64,000 nt of DNA, taken from NCBI RefSeq assembly GCF_021147775.1, contig NZ_JAGTPK010000006.1, forward strand, positions 170,379 to 234,378. The letters are read 5' to 3'. Source of the stretch: Pseudomonas californiensis. Its GTDB lineage: Bacteria > Pseudomonadota > Gammaproteobacteria > Pseudomonadales > Pseudomonadaceae. Positions 8,218-17,645 of the stretch are shown here, one piece after another (the stretch's first letter is position 1; every line of letters starts with the position of its first letter). Below the pieces are notes generated by a model. The model saw nothing but the letters and a program-made list of their open reading frames with translations, made no database searches and was not told the DNA's origin. The translations under genes and the position numbers were made by a program.

Positions 8218-9139
8218 ATCGCCCGTCGCGGTACGCCTCCCCTACACCTCTCAATTCGTCTACACACCATTGCGCCGCGCGTGTCAGCGGCAACGCCGGG
8301 TTGCTGCAAAGACCGACCGAACCGCCGGGCTCGCGGATGCCCATGTCCAGCTCGACCAGTGCGCCGCTTTTAAGCTCCTCAAGAACGGCGTCCAGCGGAG
8401 CGATCCAGATGGCATTGCTGCACTGCACATAGCGGCGGCTAAGCGTGAGCGACAGCGTTTCCAGCCGTTGACGTGGCGGCTGGATACCGCACTGCACAAA
8501 CAGGCTGTCGGCGAATTTACGGATAGTGGTACCCGCCAAAGGCAGTACCAACGGGAAATGCTCCAGACTCTCGCGCTTGAGCGGCGCGGCAAGCAGCGGA
8601 TGATCACGACGCACCACCAGCGTCATCGATTCGTTGTACAGATGCTCGAAGGTCAGGCCTTGAATCTGCGGGCTGTCGGTCATGCGCCCGACCACCAGGT
8701 CCAGCTCTCCGACTCTCAATTGTGAAAGCAGGTAGGCGCTGGGCCCCGTCATCACGCTGACAATCAGCGCAGGATGTCGCGCATGCAGACGGTTGACCAC
8801 CTCGGGCACCAGCAGGCTTTCAGCGGTTGAGAGAACGCCCAGCCGTGCAGTGACCGTTTCATGCTCACCGGACCGCAAACTGCTGACGCCCTCTCGCAGC
8901 GCCTGCACGCTGGGCCCGGCAAAACGCATGAAGGCGACGCCCGCCTCGGTCAACGCCGCGCCACTCTTGCTACGCACGAACAGCGTCGTGGCCAAGAGCG
9001 TTTCCAGCTCCTTGAGGCTTTTGGACAGCGCAGGCTGGCTGATCGACAGCGCATCGGATGCCCGAGCCAGACTGCCCTGGCGCGCCACTTCAAGAAAGCA
9101 CACCAAATGGCGGAACTTGATTCGAGTATCGATATTCAA
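8210..9139 (-). CDS. pcaQ: LysR-type activator of protocatechuate genes
   Basis: A 309-residue LysR regulator. The N-terminal helix-turn-helix is visible at about residues 20-50 (LARASDALSISQPALSKSLK). The rest is a periplasmic-binding-like effector domain, where PcaQ senses beta-carboxymuconate or gamma-carboxymuconolactone. It lies directly upstream of pcaHG on the same strand, rather than divergently as in rhizobia, with 127 bases between. That gap and its own last codons hold the palindromic operator. The name is supported by family, position and operator together. Confidence 0.88.
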   Translation of the reverse strand: MNIDTRIKFRHLVCFLEVARQGSLARASDALSISQPALSKSLKELETLLATTLFVRSKSGAALTEAGVAFMRFAGPSVQALREGVSSLRSGEHETVTARLGVLSTAESLLVPEVVNRLHARHPALIVSVMTGPSAYLLSQLRVGELDLVVGRMTDSPQIQGLTFEHLYNESMTLVVRRDHPLLAAPLKRESLEHFPLVLPLAGTTIRKFADSLFVQCGIQPPRQRLETLSLTLSRRYVQCSNAIWIAPLDAVLEELKSGALVELDMGIREPGGSVGLCSNPALPLTRAAQWCVDELRGVGEAYRDGRYP

Positions 9140-9176
9140 TGCGCGTCTGGCCTTGGGTCGAGAGGGAGAAAGCGGA

Positions 9177-9419
9177 TCAGTGGCTCAGGAACGACGCCAA
9201 TTGTGGAGTATCGAACGGCCAGTCGAGCTCTTCCCCGGTGTCTATGCGCCGCAACACAGGAATGCGCAGTTCGTAGCGTTCGAGCAGCCGCTCATCCTCG
9301 CAGATGTCTACCCGCTCAACCAGCAAACCATGCTCGTCGACAAAGGGCAGCAGCACGGCCTCGGCGATTTCACAGAGGTGACAACCCAGGGTACCGAACA
9401 GTTGGCATTCAGGAGGCAT
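9177..9419 (-). CDS. Glutaredoxin-like (DUF836) protein
   Basis: An 80-residue thioredoxin-fold protein with a CxxC pair (CHLC, residues 11-14) just after the first strand, as in glutaredoxin-like DUF836 proteins. It contains the cis-proline region (RIPVLRRIDTGEELDWPFD). ATG 9419 is chosen because GAGG lies six bases upstream; an ATG six bases earlier is too close to that site, and longer frames lack family similarity. The reducing partner and substrate are unknown. It ends 37 bases before pcaQ but is unlikely to be functionally linked to it. Confidence 0.85.
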   Translation of the reverse strand: MPPECQLFGTLGCHLCEIAEAVLLPFVDEHGLLVERVDICEDERLLERYELRIPVLRRIDTGEELDWPFDTPQLASFLSH

Positions 9420-9501
9420 ATGCATCCTCGACAGGGCGTGAATCAGACCAGAGATGATTCTAGACCTGGCCTGACTGGACGTCGAGGCACACGGCGGTCT
9501 G

Positions 9502-10587
9502 TCATGCGCCCACCCGTGTCGCTTCGTTTCTGAAATACCGCTTGCTGAATACATTGGCCCGATCCAGCACCGGCTTCTCGAAACAGCGGTATCCCACCCA
9601 GCCGTAGCATACCGCCGCCGCCATCATCAGCACGGCGAAAAGCAGGTTATCCAGCAGACTCTCGGGGTGGGCGCCTAATACGCTCCAGACTCGCCCGATG
9701 ACACCCAGTACCAACAGATGGGAGAGGTAGACGGTGTAAGACATGTCGCCAACCGCGACCAGAGCGTTCGGCACGCCAATCAGGTTGCGTCGTTCCAGAA
9801 GTGCCAGAGTCAGCACCAGCAACCCGAACGTGCCACCCACGCTGAACATGCGTAGCAGATCCTGACTGTCATACAGACGATAGGCGCCGATCAGCGGGAT
9901 GCCCACCAGCAAGGCGATACCCAGCAAGGCACAAACCGCCGACGTCGGAATTCGCGCGCTGTGGCGGCTGTAAAAGAACAAGGCCAGTGCGGCGCCCACG
10001 ATGAATTCAAGCGAGTACGGGTGAAGAATGATCTTCCAGGCAGCGCCATAGTCCTGCCAGTTCTGCAGTGCATTGAACACAACGATGACCAGTGCCCAGC
10101 CACCCAGCAGCAGCGGCAGGCCTCGTTCCTTGAACAGCAGGAAGCCGGTGAACATCACGTAGAACCACAGCTCGAACACCAACGACCAGGCGACCATTAC
10201 CAGCAGGACCTTGTCGTTGGGCAGCAGCAGGAAAGACATCAGCAGATTGGACGATCCGTGGCCGCTGTTGACCATACCTGGCTGAACCAGATACACCGCC
10301 AGGGTGATGAAAAAGTACAACCAGTAAGTCGGATAAATCCGTGACACACGGTTGAACAGAAAGCGTTTTGCCTCGGTACTGCGCTGAAAGCGGCCACGGC
10401 TGACAATGACCATCACAAAGCCGCTGATCACAAAAAACAGGTCCACGCCCAACTGAAAGAAATCAAGGAACGGCGGCAGCAGAATATCGCCCCCCGAGAA
10501 TTTCGACTCCACCGACATCATGTGAAACAACACCACACCCAGGACTGCAACGCCCCTTAGCCCTTGCAGGGAATACAGCCGCTCCAT
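9502..10587 (-). CDS. Acyltransferase 3 family membrane protein
   Basis: A 361-residue integral membrane O-acyltransferase with about ten helices. The family opening SLQGLRGVAVLGVVLFHM carries the conserved arginine and the catalytic histidine at the end of helix 1, and the second conserved block is DLFFVISGFVM. Such proteins acetylate or succinylate surface or extracellular glycans. No polysaccharide genes lie next to it, so the acceptor is unknown. ATG 10587 follows GTGGAG at six bases; a GTG 15 bases upstream overlaps that ribosome site. Confidence 0.88.
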   Translation of the reverse strand: MERLYSLQGLRGVAVLGVVLFHMMSVESKFSGGDILLPPFLDFFQLGVDLFFVISGFVMVIVSRGRFQRSTEAKRFLFNRVSRIYPTYWLYFFITLAVYLVQPGMVNSGHGSSNLLMSFLLLPNDKVLLVMVAWSLVFELWFYVMFTGFLLFKERGLPLLLGGWALVIVVFNALQNWQDYGAAWKIILHPYSLEFIVGAALALFFYSRHSARIPTSAVCALLGIALLVGIPLIGAYRLYDSQDLLRMFSVGGTFGLLVLTLALLERRNLIGVPNALVAVGDMSYTVYLSHLLVLGVIGRVWSVLGAHPESLLDNLLFAVLMMAAAVCYGWVGYRCFEKPVLDRANVFSKRYFRNEATRVGA

Positions 10588-10725
10588 GCCGATCTCCACC
10601 ACTGACCGACGCGTTCACGGACGGCGTCGATACTTCCAGAATCACGAGACGTGCCGCGCGACAGCCTCTGCGCGCAGCTCCTTGCATGCAGTAGAGCATA
10701 GCCGGCAACAGCTATGACACTTCCA

Positions 10726-11934
10726 TCAATCCTGACTGACTGCCCCGATCTTGTGAATGGACAGGTCCGCCCCGTAATACTCCTGTTCCTGAGTCAGCCG
10801 CAGCCCGACCACCGCACGGATTGCGCCGTACACCACAAAGCCGCCGATCAACGCCACTACCACGCCAAGGGCAGTGCCGATCAGTTGACTGATCATGCTC
10901 ACGCCACCCAGACCACCGAATGCCGTCTGACCAAAAATGCCGCACGCGATCCCGCCCCACACGCCGCACAGGCCATGCAACGGCCAGACACCCAACACAT
11001 CGTCGATTTTCCAGCGCACCTGCGCGGCGGTGAAACACCAGACAAACAGCACACCGGCAATCGCCCCGGTCACCAACGCGCCGACCGGATGCATCACATC
11101 GGAACCGGCACAAATGGCAACCAGACCGGCCAGCGGGCCGTTGTGCAGAAAGCCCGGATCGTTGCGACCGACGATCAGTGCCGCGACAGTTCCTCCGACC
11201 ATAGCCATCAGCGAGTTGACCGCGACCAATCCGCTCAGCCCTTGCAGGGTTTGCGCGCTCATGACGTTGAAGCCGAACCAGCCGACGATGAGAATCCACG
11301 AACCCAAGGCCAGAAACGGGATGCTGGAAGGCGGATACGCCACCAGACGACCATCGCGATAACGCCCGTTACGCGGCCCCAGCAGCAGAACCGCGGCCAG
11401 CGCCAGCCAGCCGCCCATTGCATGGACCACCACCGAACCCGCAAAGTCGTGGAAACCCGCACCAAAGGTCGCCTGCAACCAGCCCTGCAGACCCAGATTG
11501 CCGTTCCACACCACGCCTTCAAAAAAGGGATACACGAACGCGACAATCAGCACGGTTGCGCAGAGCTGCGGCGCAAAACGTGCGCGCTCTGCGATACCGC
11601 CCGAGATGATCGCCGGGATGGCGGCAGCAAAGGTCAGCAGGAAGAAAAATTTGACCAGACTGTAGCCATGATCGGCGCTGATGACAGCTGCTGGCTGCAT
11701 GAAACTCACGCCATAGGAGATCCAGTAGCCTATAAAGAAATACGCCAGAGTCGAGACCGCGAAGTCGCTGAGGATCTTGGATAACGCATTGACCTGATTT
11801 TTCTGGCGGACCGTCCCGACCTCCAGGAAGGCGAAGCCAGCGTGCATTGCCAGCACCATCACGGCACCCAGCAACAAAAACAAGGTGTTGGAGCTGTGAA
11901 CCAAAGTGTTCACGGCGCTAGATAAATTTTCCAT
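10726..11934 (-). CDS. amtB: Ammonium transporter
   Basis: A 402-residue Amt/Mep/Rh channel for ammonium or ammonia uptake, with eleven predicted helices and no N-terminal signal sequence. The family motif around the pore, DFAGSVVVHAMGGWLAL, is present near residue 150, and conserved pore-lining histidines lie in GAVHAMGG-like and DVLGVWPLHGLCG segments. The C-terminal tail (YYGADLSIHKIG), which binds PII in the family, is complete. Unusually no glnK gene adjoins it. ATG 11934 fits the family N-terminus (MENLSSAVNTLV); the ribosome site is weak. Confidence 0.93.
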   Translation of the reverse strand: MENLSSAVNTLVHSSNTLFLLLGAVMVLAMHAGFAFLEVGTVRQKNQVNALSKILSDFAVSTLAYFFIGYWISYGVSFMQPAAVISADHGYSLVKFFFLLTFAAAIPAIISGGIAERARFAPQLCATVLIVAFVYPFFEGVVWNGNLGLQGWLQATFGAGFHDFAGSVVVHAMGGWLALAAVLLLGPRNGRYRDGRLVAYPPSSIPFLALGSWILIVGWFGFNVMSAQTLQGLSGLVAVNSLMAMVGGTVAALIVGRNDPGFLHNGPLAGLVAICAGSDVMHPVGALVTGAIAGVLFVWCFTAAQVRWKIDDVLGVWPLHGLCGVWGGIACGIFGQTAFGGLGGVSMISQLIGTALGVVVALIGGFVVYGAIRAVVGLRLTQEQEYYGADLSIHKIGAVSQD

Positions 11935-12284
11935 CGGAGGGCAGACCTGCAAGTATCGAAAAAGCACCAAAGCAGCACAGCCACACTCGGCACGCACCAA
12001 CATTGCGCAACAAAGAGCAAAGCAGGACCACCGAATCGCTCCAGGCGAGCCTGTAACGCCGCGTGATGGACTTTGGGTTTTTCTTGTATTTTATGGTTAT
12101 GGAGTATGGTTGCTGAGGCAACACTTGAACTCACGCGCCGACTTGGCGCGAGCGCCCTCCATGGCGCACCAAGGAGAAGCAAAAGCTGTACCAGCGCTCA
12201 CTTGCAAGCGGCGCAGCAATTGAAATGAACCTTAGCCAATCCTCTGTACTCGAAACCCTCATACGCCACCAAACGGAGAAAACC
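11935..12284. other. Divergent intergenic region, amtB / yqjD-like
   Basis: No gene is seen. It must hold the amtB and yqjD-like promoters. A small GC-rich hairpin, CGCGCC-GACTT-GGCGCG, lies at 12134-12150. No convincing sigma-54 site was found on the amtB side. Confidence 0.5.
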
Positions 12285-12599
12285 ATGCCTCGCCATACCG
12301 CTCAGAATGCTCAGGAAATCTTGATGGCAGACTTCCAGGTCCTGGTCGCCGATACCGAAAAGCTGCTCGCCCATACCGCCACATTGGCAGGTGATCAGGC
12401 AGACGAGTTGCGCGCCCAGATTCATGAAAGTCTCCTGCGTGCCAAAGAGACGCTGAAGTCGACTGAAGAGTCGTTGCGTGAGCGCGGTGAAGCGGCCGTT
12501 GTTGCGACCGAAGAATACGTGCAGAACAACCCATGGCAATCGGTGGGCATTGCCGCCGGTGTTGGCTTTTTGATCGGCCTGCTGGCTACAAGGCGCTAA
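12285..12599 (+). CDS. DUF883 family protein (ElaB/YqjD-like)
   Basis: A 104-residue protein with a long helical, coiled-coil-like stretch (about residues 10-75) and one C-terminal membrane helix (QSVGIAAGVGFLIGLLATRR). This is the layout of E. coli YqjD/ElaB, tail-anchored inner-membrane proteins that bind ribosomes in stationary phase. ATG 12285 follows ACGGAGA at good spacing. It heads a three-gene operon with a YqjE-like and a YqjK-like protein, in the E. coli order. Confidence 0.9.
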   Translation: MPRHTAQNAQEILMADFQVLVADTEKLLAHTATLAGDQADELRAQIHESLLRAKETLKSTEESLRERGEAAVVATEEYVQNNPWQSVGIAAGVGFLIGLLATRR

Positions 12600-12602
12600 A
12601 AT

Positions 12603-12995
12603 ATGACATTGGGAACAGAATCGGGTCCGCCCAAGGCGGATCAGGGCTCATCACCGCGGCGCCTCGGTGCCGCCTTTCTGGGCCTGCTGCACAGCCACGT
12701 CGAATTGTTCGGCATCGAACTGCAAGAACAGAAAGCGCGCACCGTCAGCCTCCTGCTGTTCGCAGGGCTGGCACTGGTCTTCGGTCTGTTGCTGCTGACG
12801 GGGCTGTCTGCATTGCTGCTGATCGTGTTGTGGGACAGCTACCGCCTGGCCGGGATTGTGGGTCTGTGTACGTTCTACTTCCTGGCCGCCGTATTCTGCG
12901 GGTTGCGTCTGAAAGCCGCCATATTCGATGAGTCTTCGCCGTTTCATGCAACGCTTGAAGAACTGGCCAACGACCGTGAGCGACTGATGCCATGA
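12603..12995 (+). CDS. Phage-holin-family membrane protein (YqjE-like)
   Basis: A 130-residue protein with an N-terminal amphipathic region (HVELFGIELQEQKAR) and two adjacent membrane helices at about residues 48-70 and 75-100. This matches the YqjE family, called phage holin superfamily III. It starts three bases after the DUF883 stop codon and overlaps the next gene by ATGA. There are no phage genes nearby, so a lytic role is unlikely. Confidence 0.85.
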   Translation: MTLGTESGPPKADQGSSPRRLGAAFLGLLHSHVELFGIELQEQKARTVSLLLFAGLALVFGLLLLTGLSALLLIVLWDSYRLAGIVGLCTFYFLAAVFCGLRLKAAIFDESSPFHATLEELANDRERLMP

Positions 12996-13333
12996 GTGAA
13001 CCGAAATCTCACCAGGGAAACACCCGACGTGAACTGCGCAAGGCGTTGATCAGACTGCGCATGGAAATGCACCGTCAGGAAATACGTCATGAATCGACGC
13101 ATATCCTGCAACCGCTGCAACGTTTTCGCGGCATTCGTCATGACTGGAAAAGCGCCCTTGGCTTGAGACACGCTCCCCTCTGGGGAGTGGGCTCGGTCGC
13201 CTTGATGGGCTTTCTCAGCGGAAAGCGCGTCAAGACCGGACGGACCAGTTTCCTGGGCCGAATCATCAAACTGGGCATCACCTTGACGCCCCTTATCAGA
13301 ATTGCCCTGCAGAACCGCGCCCGCAAACCCTGA
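12992..13333 (+). CDS. Small basic hypothetical protein (YqjK-like position)
   Basis: A 113-residue basic protein, rich in Arg and His in its first half (EPKSHQGNTRRELRKALIRL), with a weakly hydrophobic middle segment (APLWGVGSVALMGFLSG). It is translationally coupled to the YqjE-like gene by an ATGA overlap. The position equals yqjK in enterobacteria, though similarity could not be judged by eye. Function unknown; the operon suggests an envelope role. Confidence 0.75.
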   Translation: MSEPKSHQGNTRRELRKALIRLRMEMHRQEIRHESTHILQPLQRFRGIRHDWKSALGLRHAPLWGVGSVALMGFLSGKRVKTGRTSFLGRIIKLGITLTPLIRIALQNRARKP

Positions 13334-13379
13334 CCGGTCTGTTGGCTGCATTCTTGCTAACTCCCTCCCCACATCCAGG

Positions 13380-13408
13380 ACCCGTTGCGAGTTTTCGCAA
13401 CGGGTTTT
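13380..13408 (+). terminator. Rho-independent terminator after the yqjDEK-like operon
   Basis: An 11-bp stem, ACCCGTTGCGA with TCGCAACGGGT, loop GTTT, followed by TTT. It ends 37 bases before the EAL gene start. Confidence 0.85.
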
Positions 13409-13444
13409 CGTGTCTGCATCCAGGATTCCGATAAGGAGGGCTAC

Positions 13445-14608
13445 GTGATTGAAGGGCAACCCTTTGCCTGCTTTCAACCGTTCATAGACACAGCCACGGG
13501 CCGCATTGCCGGGGTCGAAGCGCTGGGACGGGTACGTGACAAAGAAGGCCGTCTCCAGTCGGTCGGCCCCTTGTTCAATGACCCGCATGCGCCTGCCGCA
13601 GAGTTGCGGCGCATCGATAGGCAGATCCGTGATCATGCCCTGAGTCGACTGCATGAAGCACCGGACGACTGGTTTCTCAGCATCAACATGTCGCCGCGCT
13701 GGATCAGCCGCCTGCGTCCCGGACAGGCGCTGCCCAGCCTCGCACAACTCGCGCAGCACAACGTCCCCGCAGAACGCATCGTGTTTGAAATCACCGAGCT
13801 GGGTGGCGATATTCGACGCCTGGCGGAAGTGGTGACGCGCTATCGTCAGGCGGGTGCGCGCATTGCGATTGATGATTTCGGCGCGGGCTATTCGCAACTG
13901 GACCGGGTACTGGCGCTGCAGCCGGACATACTCAAACTGGACATGAGGCTGTTCCAGGCGGCGGCCAAAGGCGGCCCTAGCAGTGATGTAGTCAAGGCGC
14001 TGGCCCAGATGGCAGAGAAAACCGGCTGCTGGATTATCGCCGAGGGCGTCGAAACCGAGGCTGAGCTGCATTTCGCCCTCGAGTGCGGCTCGCGTTACGT
14101 GCAGGGCTACTTGTTCGCCAAAGGTGAAACGGATTTTTTTGCTGCCGACGCGTTTGTTGAACAGTTCGCAGCTCTGCGCGATCGGTATGTATTGCGCAAG
14201 GTAGCCGAACGGGCGCAGCTAATGAAGTTGCGCCTGAGTCTGGGCACGCTGATGGACAGCCTGCAACGCTGGGCGCAGAGCCAGTCCTCGATCAGTGAGT
14301 TGCCGCAGCCGCAGGAGTACCCTTGGTTACTGCGCTTCTATCAATGCGACCGGCATGGCACCCAACTCACGCCAAACATGGAATGGAGGGAGGGAGCCTG
14401 GCATGCCGACACCCGATACGTCGGCCACAACTGGTCCTGGCGACCTTACTTCTACCACCTGCTTGCCGAAGGCTGGCACGAACGCCGGATGACCCTGTCG
14501 AACACCTATCGCGACGCGACCAGCAACCAGTATTGCCTGACGGCCGGGCAGTTTTTTGACAACGGCAACCGCCTGTTGCTGATCGACATTGATGCCGCCG
14601 GGATGTGA
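13445..14608 (+). CDS. EAL-domain cyclic-di-GMP phosphodiesterase
   Basis: A 387-residue soluble protein. The first about 245 residues form an EAL domain that should hydrolyse c-di-GMP. The catalytic set looks complete: EALGRV, the Asn in INMSPRW, FEITELG, AIDDFGAGYS, the Lys in ILKLDMR, AEGVETEAE and VQGYLFAKG. The C-terminal 140 residues are a separate sensor-like domain with many aromatic residues (WSWRPYFYHLL). GTG 13445 is the start, since AAGGAGG sits five bases upstream and any earlier start would lie within the preceding terminator. Confidence 0.9.
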   Translation: MIEGQPFACFQPFIDTATGRIAGVEALGRVRDKEGRLQSVGPLFNDPHAPAAELRRIDRQIRDHALSRLHEAPDDWFLSINMSPRWISRLRPGQALPSLAQLAQHNVPAERIVFEITELGGDIRRLAEVVTRYRQAGARIAIDDFGAGYSQLDRVLALQPDILKLDMRLFQAAAKGGPSSDVVKALAQMAEKTGCWIIAEGVETEAELHFALECGSRYVQGYLFAKGETDFFAADAFVEQFAALRDRYVLRKVAERAQLMKLRLSLGTLMDSLQRWAQSQSSISELPQPQEYPWLLRFYQCDRHGTQLTPNMEWREGAWHADTRYVGHNWSWRPYFYHLLAEGWHERRMTLSNTYRDATSNQYCLTAGQFFDNGNRLLLIDIDAAGM

Positions 14609-14671
14609 AAGCCTTGCGGCACGCTCGCCGAACCGCGAAGCTAAGCCCACACGACTGACGGAGTGACCGCC

Positions 14672-16003
14672 TTGGATTGGCAAACCCTGCTTAACCGCGA
14701 ACGACTCGGCAAAACATTGCACAGCCCCGAAGAGCTGGGCCGCAGCCCCTTTCACAAGGACCATGACCGGATCATTTTCTCAGGCGCCTTCCGCCGCCTG
14801 GGGCGCAAGACACAGGTCCATCCGGTGTCGAGCAACGATCATATCCACACGCGCCTGACCCACTCACTGGAAGTCAGCTGCGTCGGGCGTTCACTCGGCA
14901 TGCGCGTTGGCGAAACCATTCGTAGCGCCCTGCCCGACTGGTGTGATCCAAGCGATCTGGGAATGGTGGTCCAGTCGGCCTGCCTGGCGCACGACATTGG
15001 CAACCCGCCGTTTGGTCATTCCGGCGAAGACGCCATCCGCAACTGGTTCAATCAGGCGGCAGGACGCGGCTGGCTCGACGCAATGACTGAAACCGAGCGC
15101 AACGACTTCCTCAATTTCGAAGGCAACGCCCAAGGGTTCCGGGTACTGACCCAACTGGAGTATCACCAGTTCGACGGCGGTACGCGACTGACCTACGCGA
15201 CCCTGGGCACCTACCTCAAATACCCATGGACAGCCCGCCACGCCGACTCACTGGGCTATAAAAAACACAAGTTCGGCTGCTATCAGAGTGAGCTGCCGAT
15301 CCTTGAGCAGATCGCTGCCAAACTGGGCCTTCCCCAGCTCGAAGACCAGCGCTGGGCGCGGCATCCGCTGGTTTACCTGATGGAGGCAGCCGACGACATC
15401 TGTTACGCCCTGATCGATCTTGAAGACGGTCTCGAGATGGAGCTTTTGGACTACGCAGAAGTTGAATCGCTGTTGCTGGGCCTGGTGGGCGACGACCTGC
15501 CGGAAACCTACCGGCAACTGGGCCCCGGTGACTCACGGCGGCGCAAACTGGCGATACTGCGCGGCAAGGCCATCGAACACCTTACCAACGCTGCGGCACG
15601 TGCCTTTGTCGAACAGCAGGATGCCCTGCTGGCGGGCACGCTGCAGGGCGATCTGGTCGAGCACATGCATGGCCCTGCCAAGCACTGCGTCCTGAGTGCC
15701 AAGGACATGGCGCGCAAAAAGATCTTCCAGGACAAACGCAAGACACTGCATGAAATCGGCGCGTACACCACCCTGGAAATTCTGCTCAATGCCTTCTGCG
15801 GCGCGGCAGTCGAGCAGTTTGGTGGCCGTACGCCCTCATTCAAACATCGACGCATTCTCGATCTGCTGGGCAACAGTGCACCGGACCCCAAGGCTCCGCT
15901 GCATGCCTCTTTCCTGCGCATGATCGACTTCATTGCCGGCATGACCGACAGTTATGCCAGTGAAATGGCCAGGGAAATGACCGGAGGCTCCGGGCACCAT
16001 TGA
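14672..16003 (+). CDS. dgt: Deoxyguanosinetriphosphate triphosphohydrolase-like protein
   Basis: A 443-residue HD-domain dNTPase that cleaves dNTPs to deoxynucleosides and triphosphate. The metal-binding histidines and aspartate are visible in [18 protein letters not shown] and [18 protein letters not shown], with further conserved blocks EGNAQGFR and [16 protein letters not shown] place the start at TTG 14672 ([13 protein letters not shown]), since GGAG lies eight bases upstream. The in-frame GTG at 14663 overlaps that ribosome site. A hairpin terminator follows. Confidence 0.92.
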   Translation: MDWQTLLNRERLGKTLHSPEELGRSPFHKDHDRIIFSGAFRRLGRKTQVHPVSSNDHIHTRLTHSLEVSCVGRSLGMRVGETIRSALPDWCDPSDLGMVVQSACLAHDIGNPPFGHSGEDAIRNWFNQAAGRGWLDAMTETERNDFLNFEGNAQGFRVLTQLEYHQFDGGTRLTYATLGTYLKYPWTARHADSLGYKKHKFGCYQSELPILEQIAAKLGLPQLEDQRWARHPLVYLMEAADDICYALIDLEDGLEMELLDYAEVESLLLGLVGDDLPETYRQLGPGDSRRRKLAILRGKAIEHLTNAAARAFVEQQDALLAGTLQGDLVEHMHGPAKHCVLSAKDMARKKIFQDKRKTLHEIGAYTTLEILLNAFCGAAVEQFGGRTPSFKHRRILDLLGNSAPDPKAPLHASFLRMIDFIAGMTDSYASEMAREMTGGSGHH

Positions 16004-16023
16004 TCCGCTGGAAACAAACGAGC

Positions 16024-16059
16024 AGAACCGGCCAAGCATCAGCAAAAGCCGGTTCTCTT
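16024..16059 (+). terminator. Terminator after dgt
   Basis: A 9-bp stem, AGAACCGGC with GCCGGTTCT, and a 15-base loop, followed by CTTATT, 20 bases after the dgt stop codon. Confidence 0.65.
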
Positions 16060-16276
16060 ATTCGGCGCCTTCGCTTCACTCACTAAAACTTCAGACGTTT
16101 CCTACATTTCTCTCGGAAGCGGCCTATCGTAGAGCTCCCTTCTCCCCTCAATAATCCGGTCACCTCAATAGCCGATCCGGCACGGCAGGCAATGCCTGCA
16201 ACGTCTTTGCGAGTTGCACTCTGCCCACCGACCGGCTCGACACATGCTGCTTCGCTGGCATGCAACCGGAAACCTC

Positions 16277-16687
16277 ATGCTCATGCACAACTTGCGAATC
16301 CTGTTGGTGGAGGATCATCCCTTCCAGTTGATCGCCACGCAGATCCTGCTGAACAACCACGGCTATTACCTGCTGACGCCTGCCCTGACAGCTTCTGAAG
16401 CCATGGCGGCGATGGAGCGCAGCATCGAACCCTACGACCTTCTACTCTGCGACCAGTGCCTGCCTGACCTTTCCGGCCTGGACCTTATCGATCAGGCGTG
16501 CCAGCGGGGGCTCGCCCGTCAGGCCATCGTTCTCAGCGGGTTGCCCGGCGGTCAACTACTGGACCTTCAGCAATTGGCCAGCGAGCGCGGTTTGCCGTTG
16601 CTCGGCTGTCTGAGCAAACCATTGCACGGGCCGGATCTTGCCCGATTGCTGGCCGAGAAAGCTGCAAGAGTTGACTCGGCCCGGTGA
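16277..16687 (+). CDS. Single-domain response-regulator receiver protein
   Basis: A 136-residue receiver domain with no output domain. The acidic pocket (LLVEDHPFQL), the phosphoacceptor aspartate (DLLLCDQCLPDLSG), the threonine/serine position (IVLSGLPG) and the lysine (CLSKPLHG) are all present. ATG 16277 follows GGAAAC at good spacing; a TTG and an ATG upstream in frame are less suited. It precedes a BvgA/EvgA-like regulator and a BvgS/EvgS-like hybrid kinase. It may be an alternative phosphate acceptor or sink for that relay; this is inference. Confidence 0.82.
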   Translation: MLMHNLRILLVEDHPFQLIATQILLNNHGYYLLTPALTASEAMAAMERSIEPYDLLLCDQCLPDLSGLDLIDQACQRGLARQAIVLSGLPGGQLLDLQQLASERGLPLLGCLSKPLHGPDLARLLAEKAARVDSAR

Positions 16688-17010
16688 CAACCTGTGGCGG
16701 TAGAATCGGGACAAAAGACGTACTTACAGCTTCTGTAAAACCTGCTGTTCAAGGGGTAGGAAACAGGCGATAAACAGGACGGCTAATTCCCAAACGTAAT
16801 AAACAGGCAAACCGCCAGCAAGGAAACATCACACTAGGACGCACCCCGCCTTTAAACATTGAGCAATCAAAGCAGAGCTTTATGTGCTCCGATACTCTAA
16901 TTATTGTAGGAAGCTTCCTATATATGCTTGCTGACCGAGTCTGTTCATGTGCCTGCATGAACATCTGAGCTAAGGTGCGCGCTTTCTTCATTGATTGTAT
17001 GGATTGAACT
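16688..17010 (+). other. Regulatory gap upstream of the BvgA/EvgA-like gene
   Basis: No gene is seen. It contains an inverted repeat, TTACAG-CTT-CTGTAA (16724-16738), three copies of AAACAGG between about 16757 and 16810, and the palindrome listed separately. It is more AT-rich than its neighbours. Confidence 0.5.
16905..16922. promoter_or_regulatory. BvgA/EvgA-type binding palindrome
   Basis: The perfect 14-bp palindrome TAGGAAGCTTCCTA (16907-16920), within TGTAGGAAGCTTCCTATA, resembles the inverted heptads bound by BvgA (TTTCCTA type) and the EvgA site (TGTAGGAA / TTCCTACA type). It sits about 90 bases before the BvgA/EvgA-like regulator gene, fit for autoregulation. Confidence 0.6.
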
Positions 17011-17637
17011 ATGAACTCTGTTTTTATCATCGACGACCACCCCGTTGTTCGATTGGCAGTAAGAATGCTGCTGGAAAACGAAAACTATGAAGTGGTCGGC
17101 GAAACCGACAACGGCGTGGATGCCATGCAAATGGTTCGCGAATGCATGCCTGACCTGATCATCCTGGATATCAGCATCCCCAAGCTCGACGGCCTGGAGG
17201 TCCTGGCCCGCTTCAACACCATGGGGCTTACGTCGAAGATCCTGGTGCTCACTTCGCAGACGCCAAACCTGTTCGCCATTCGCTGCATGCAGTCAGGAGC
17301 GGCTGGCTATGTCTGCAAACAGGAAGATCTCAGCGAACTGCTTAGTTCGGTAAAGGCGGTATTATCCGGCTACAATTACTTTCCAAGCCAGGCATTGACG
17401 CATGCCGTTCGCGAAGATGGCCAGCCGAGCGAAATCGAACTTTTCAAGCTGGTCAATGATCGGGAGCTGATGGTACTGCAATTATTTGCCCAAGGCCGCT
17501 CCAACAAGGAAATCGCCAAGGGCATGTTTCTGAGCAACAAGACAGTCAGCACTTACAAGACGCGACTGATGCAAAAACTGAAAACAAGAACCTTGGTAGA
17601 ACTTATCGAGATGGCGAAACGTAACGCGCTAGTGTGA
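17011..17637 (+). CDS. NarL/FixJ response regulator, BvgA/EvgA-like
   Basis: A 208-residue regulator with an N-terminal receiver (phosphoacceptor Asp53 in LIILDISIPKLDG; acidic pair in FIIDDHPVVR) and a C-terminal LuxR-type helix-turn-helix (NKEIAKGMFLSNKTVSTYKT, residues about 165-185). The layout and the DHP..R opening match BvgA/EvgA. It overlaps the downstream hybrid kinase frame by four bases (GTGA), so the two are co-translated. It should be phosphorylated from the HPt domain of that kinase. Its targets are unknown, and no virulence or fimbrial genes are adjacent. Confidence 0.9.
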   Translation: MNSVFIIDDHPVVRLAVRMLLENENYEVVGETDNGVDAMQMVRECMPDLIILDISIPKLDGLEVLARFNTMGLTSKILVLTSQTPNLFAIRCMQSGAAGYVCKQEDLSELLSSVKAVLSGYNYFPSQALTHAVREDGQPSEIELFKLVNDRELMVLQLFAQGRSNKEIAKGMFLSNKTVSTYKTRLMQKLKTRTLVELIEMAKRNALV

Positions 17638-17645
17638 GAGACCGG

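Noticed and set aside
12603..12995. Holin-family gene as sign of a prophage
   Set aside because: It belongs to the chromosomal yqjD-yqjE-yqjK type operon; no other phage gene is near.
16688..17010. Possible Rsm-type small RNA (several GGA triplets)
   Set aside because: No clear terminator and no TGTAAG-N6-CTTACA activator site; the GGA triplets are not in convincing hairpin loops.
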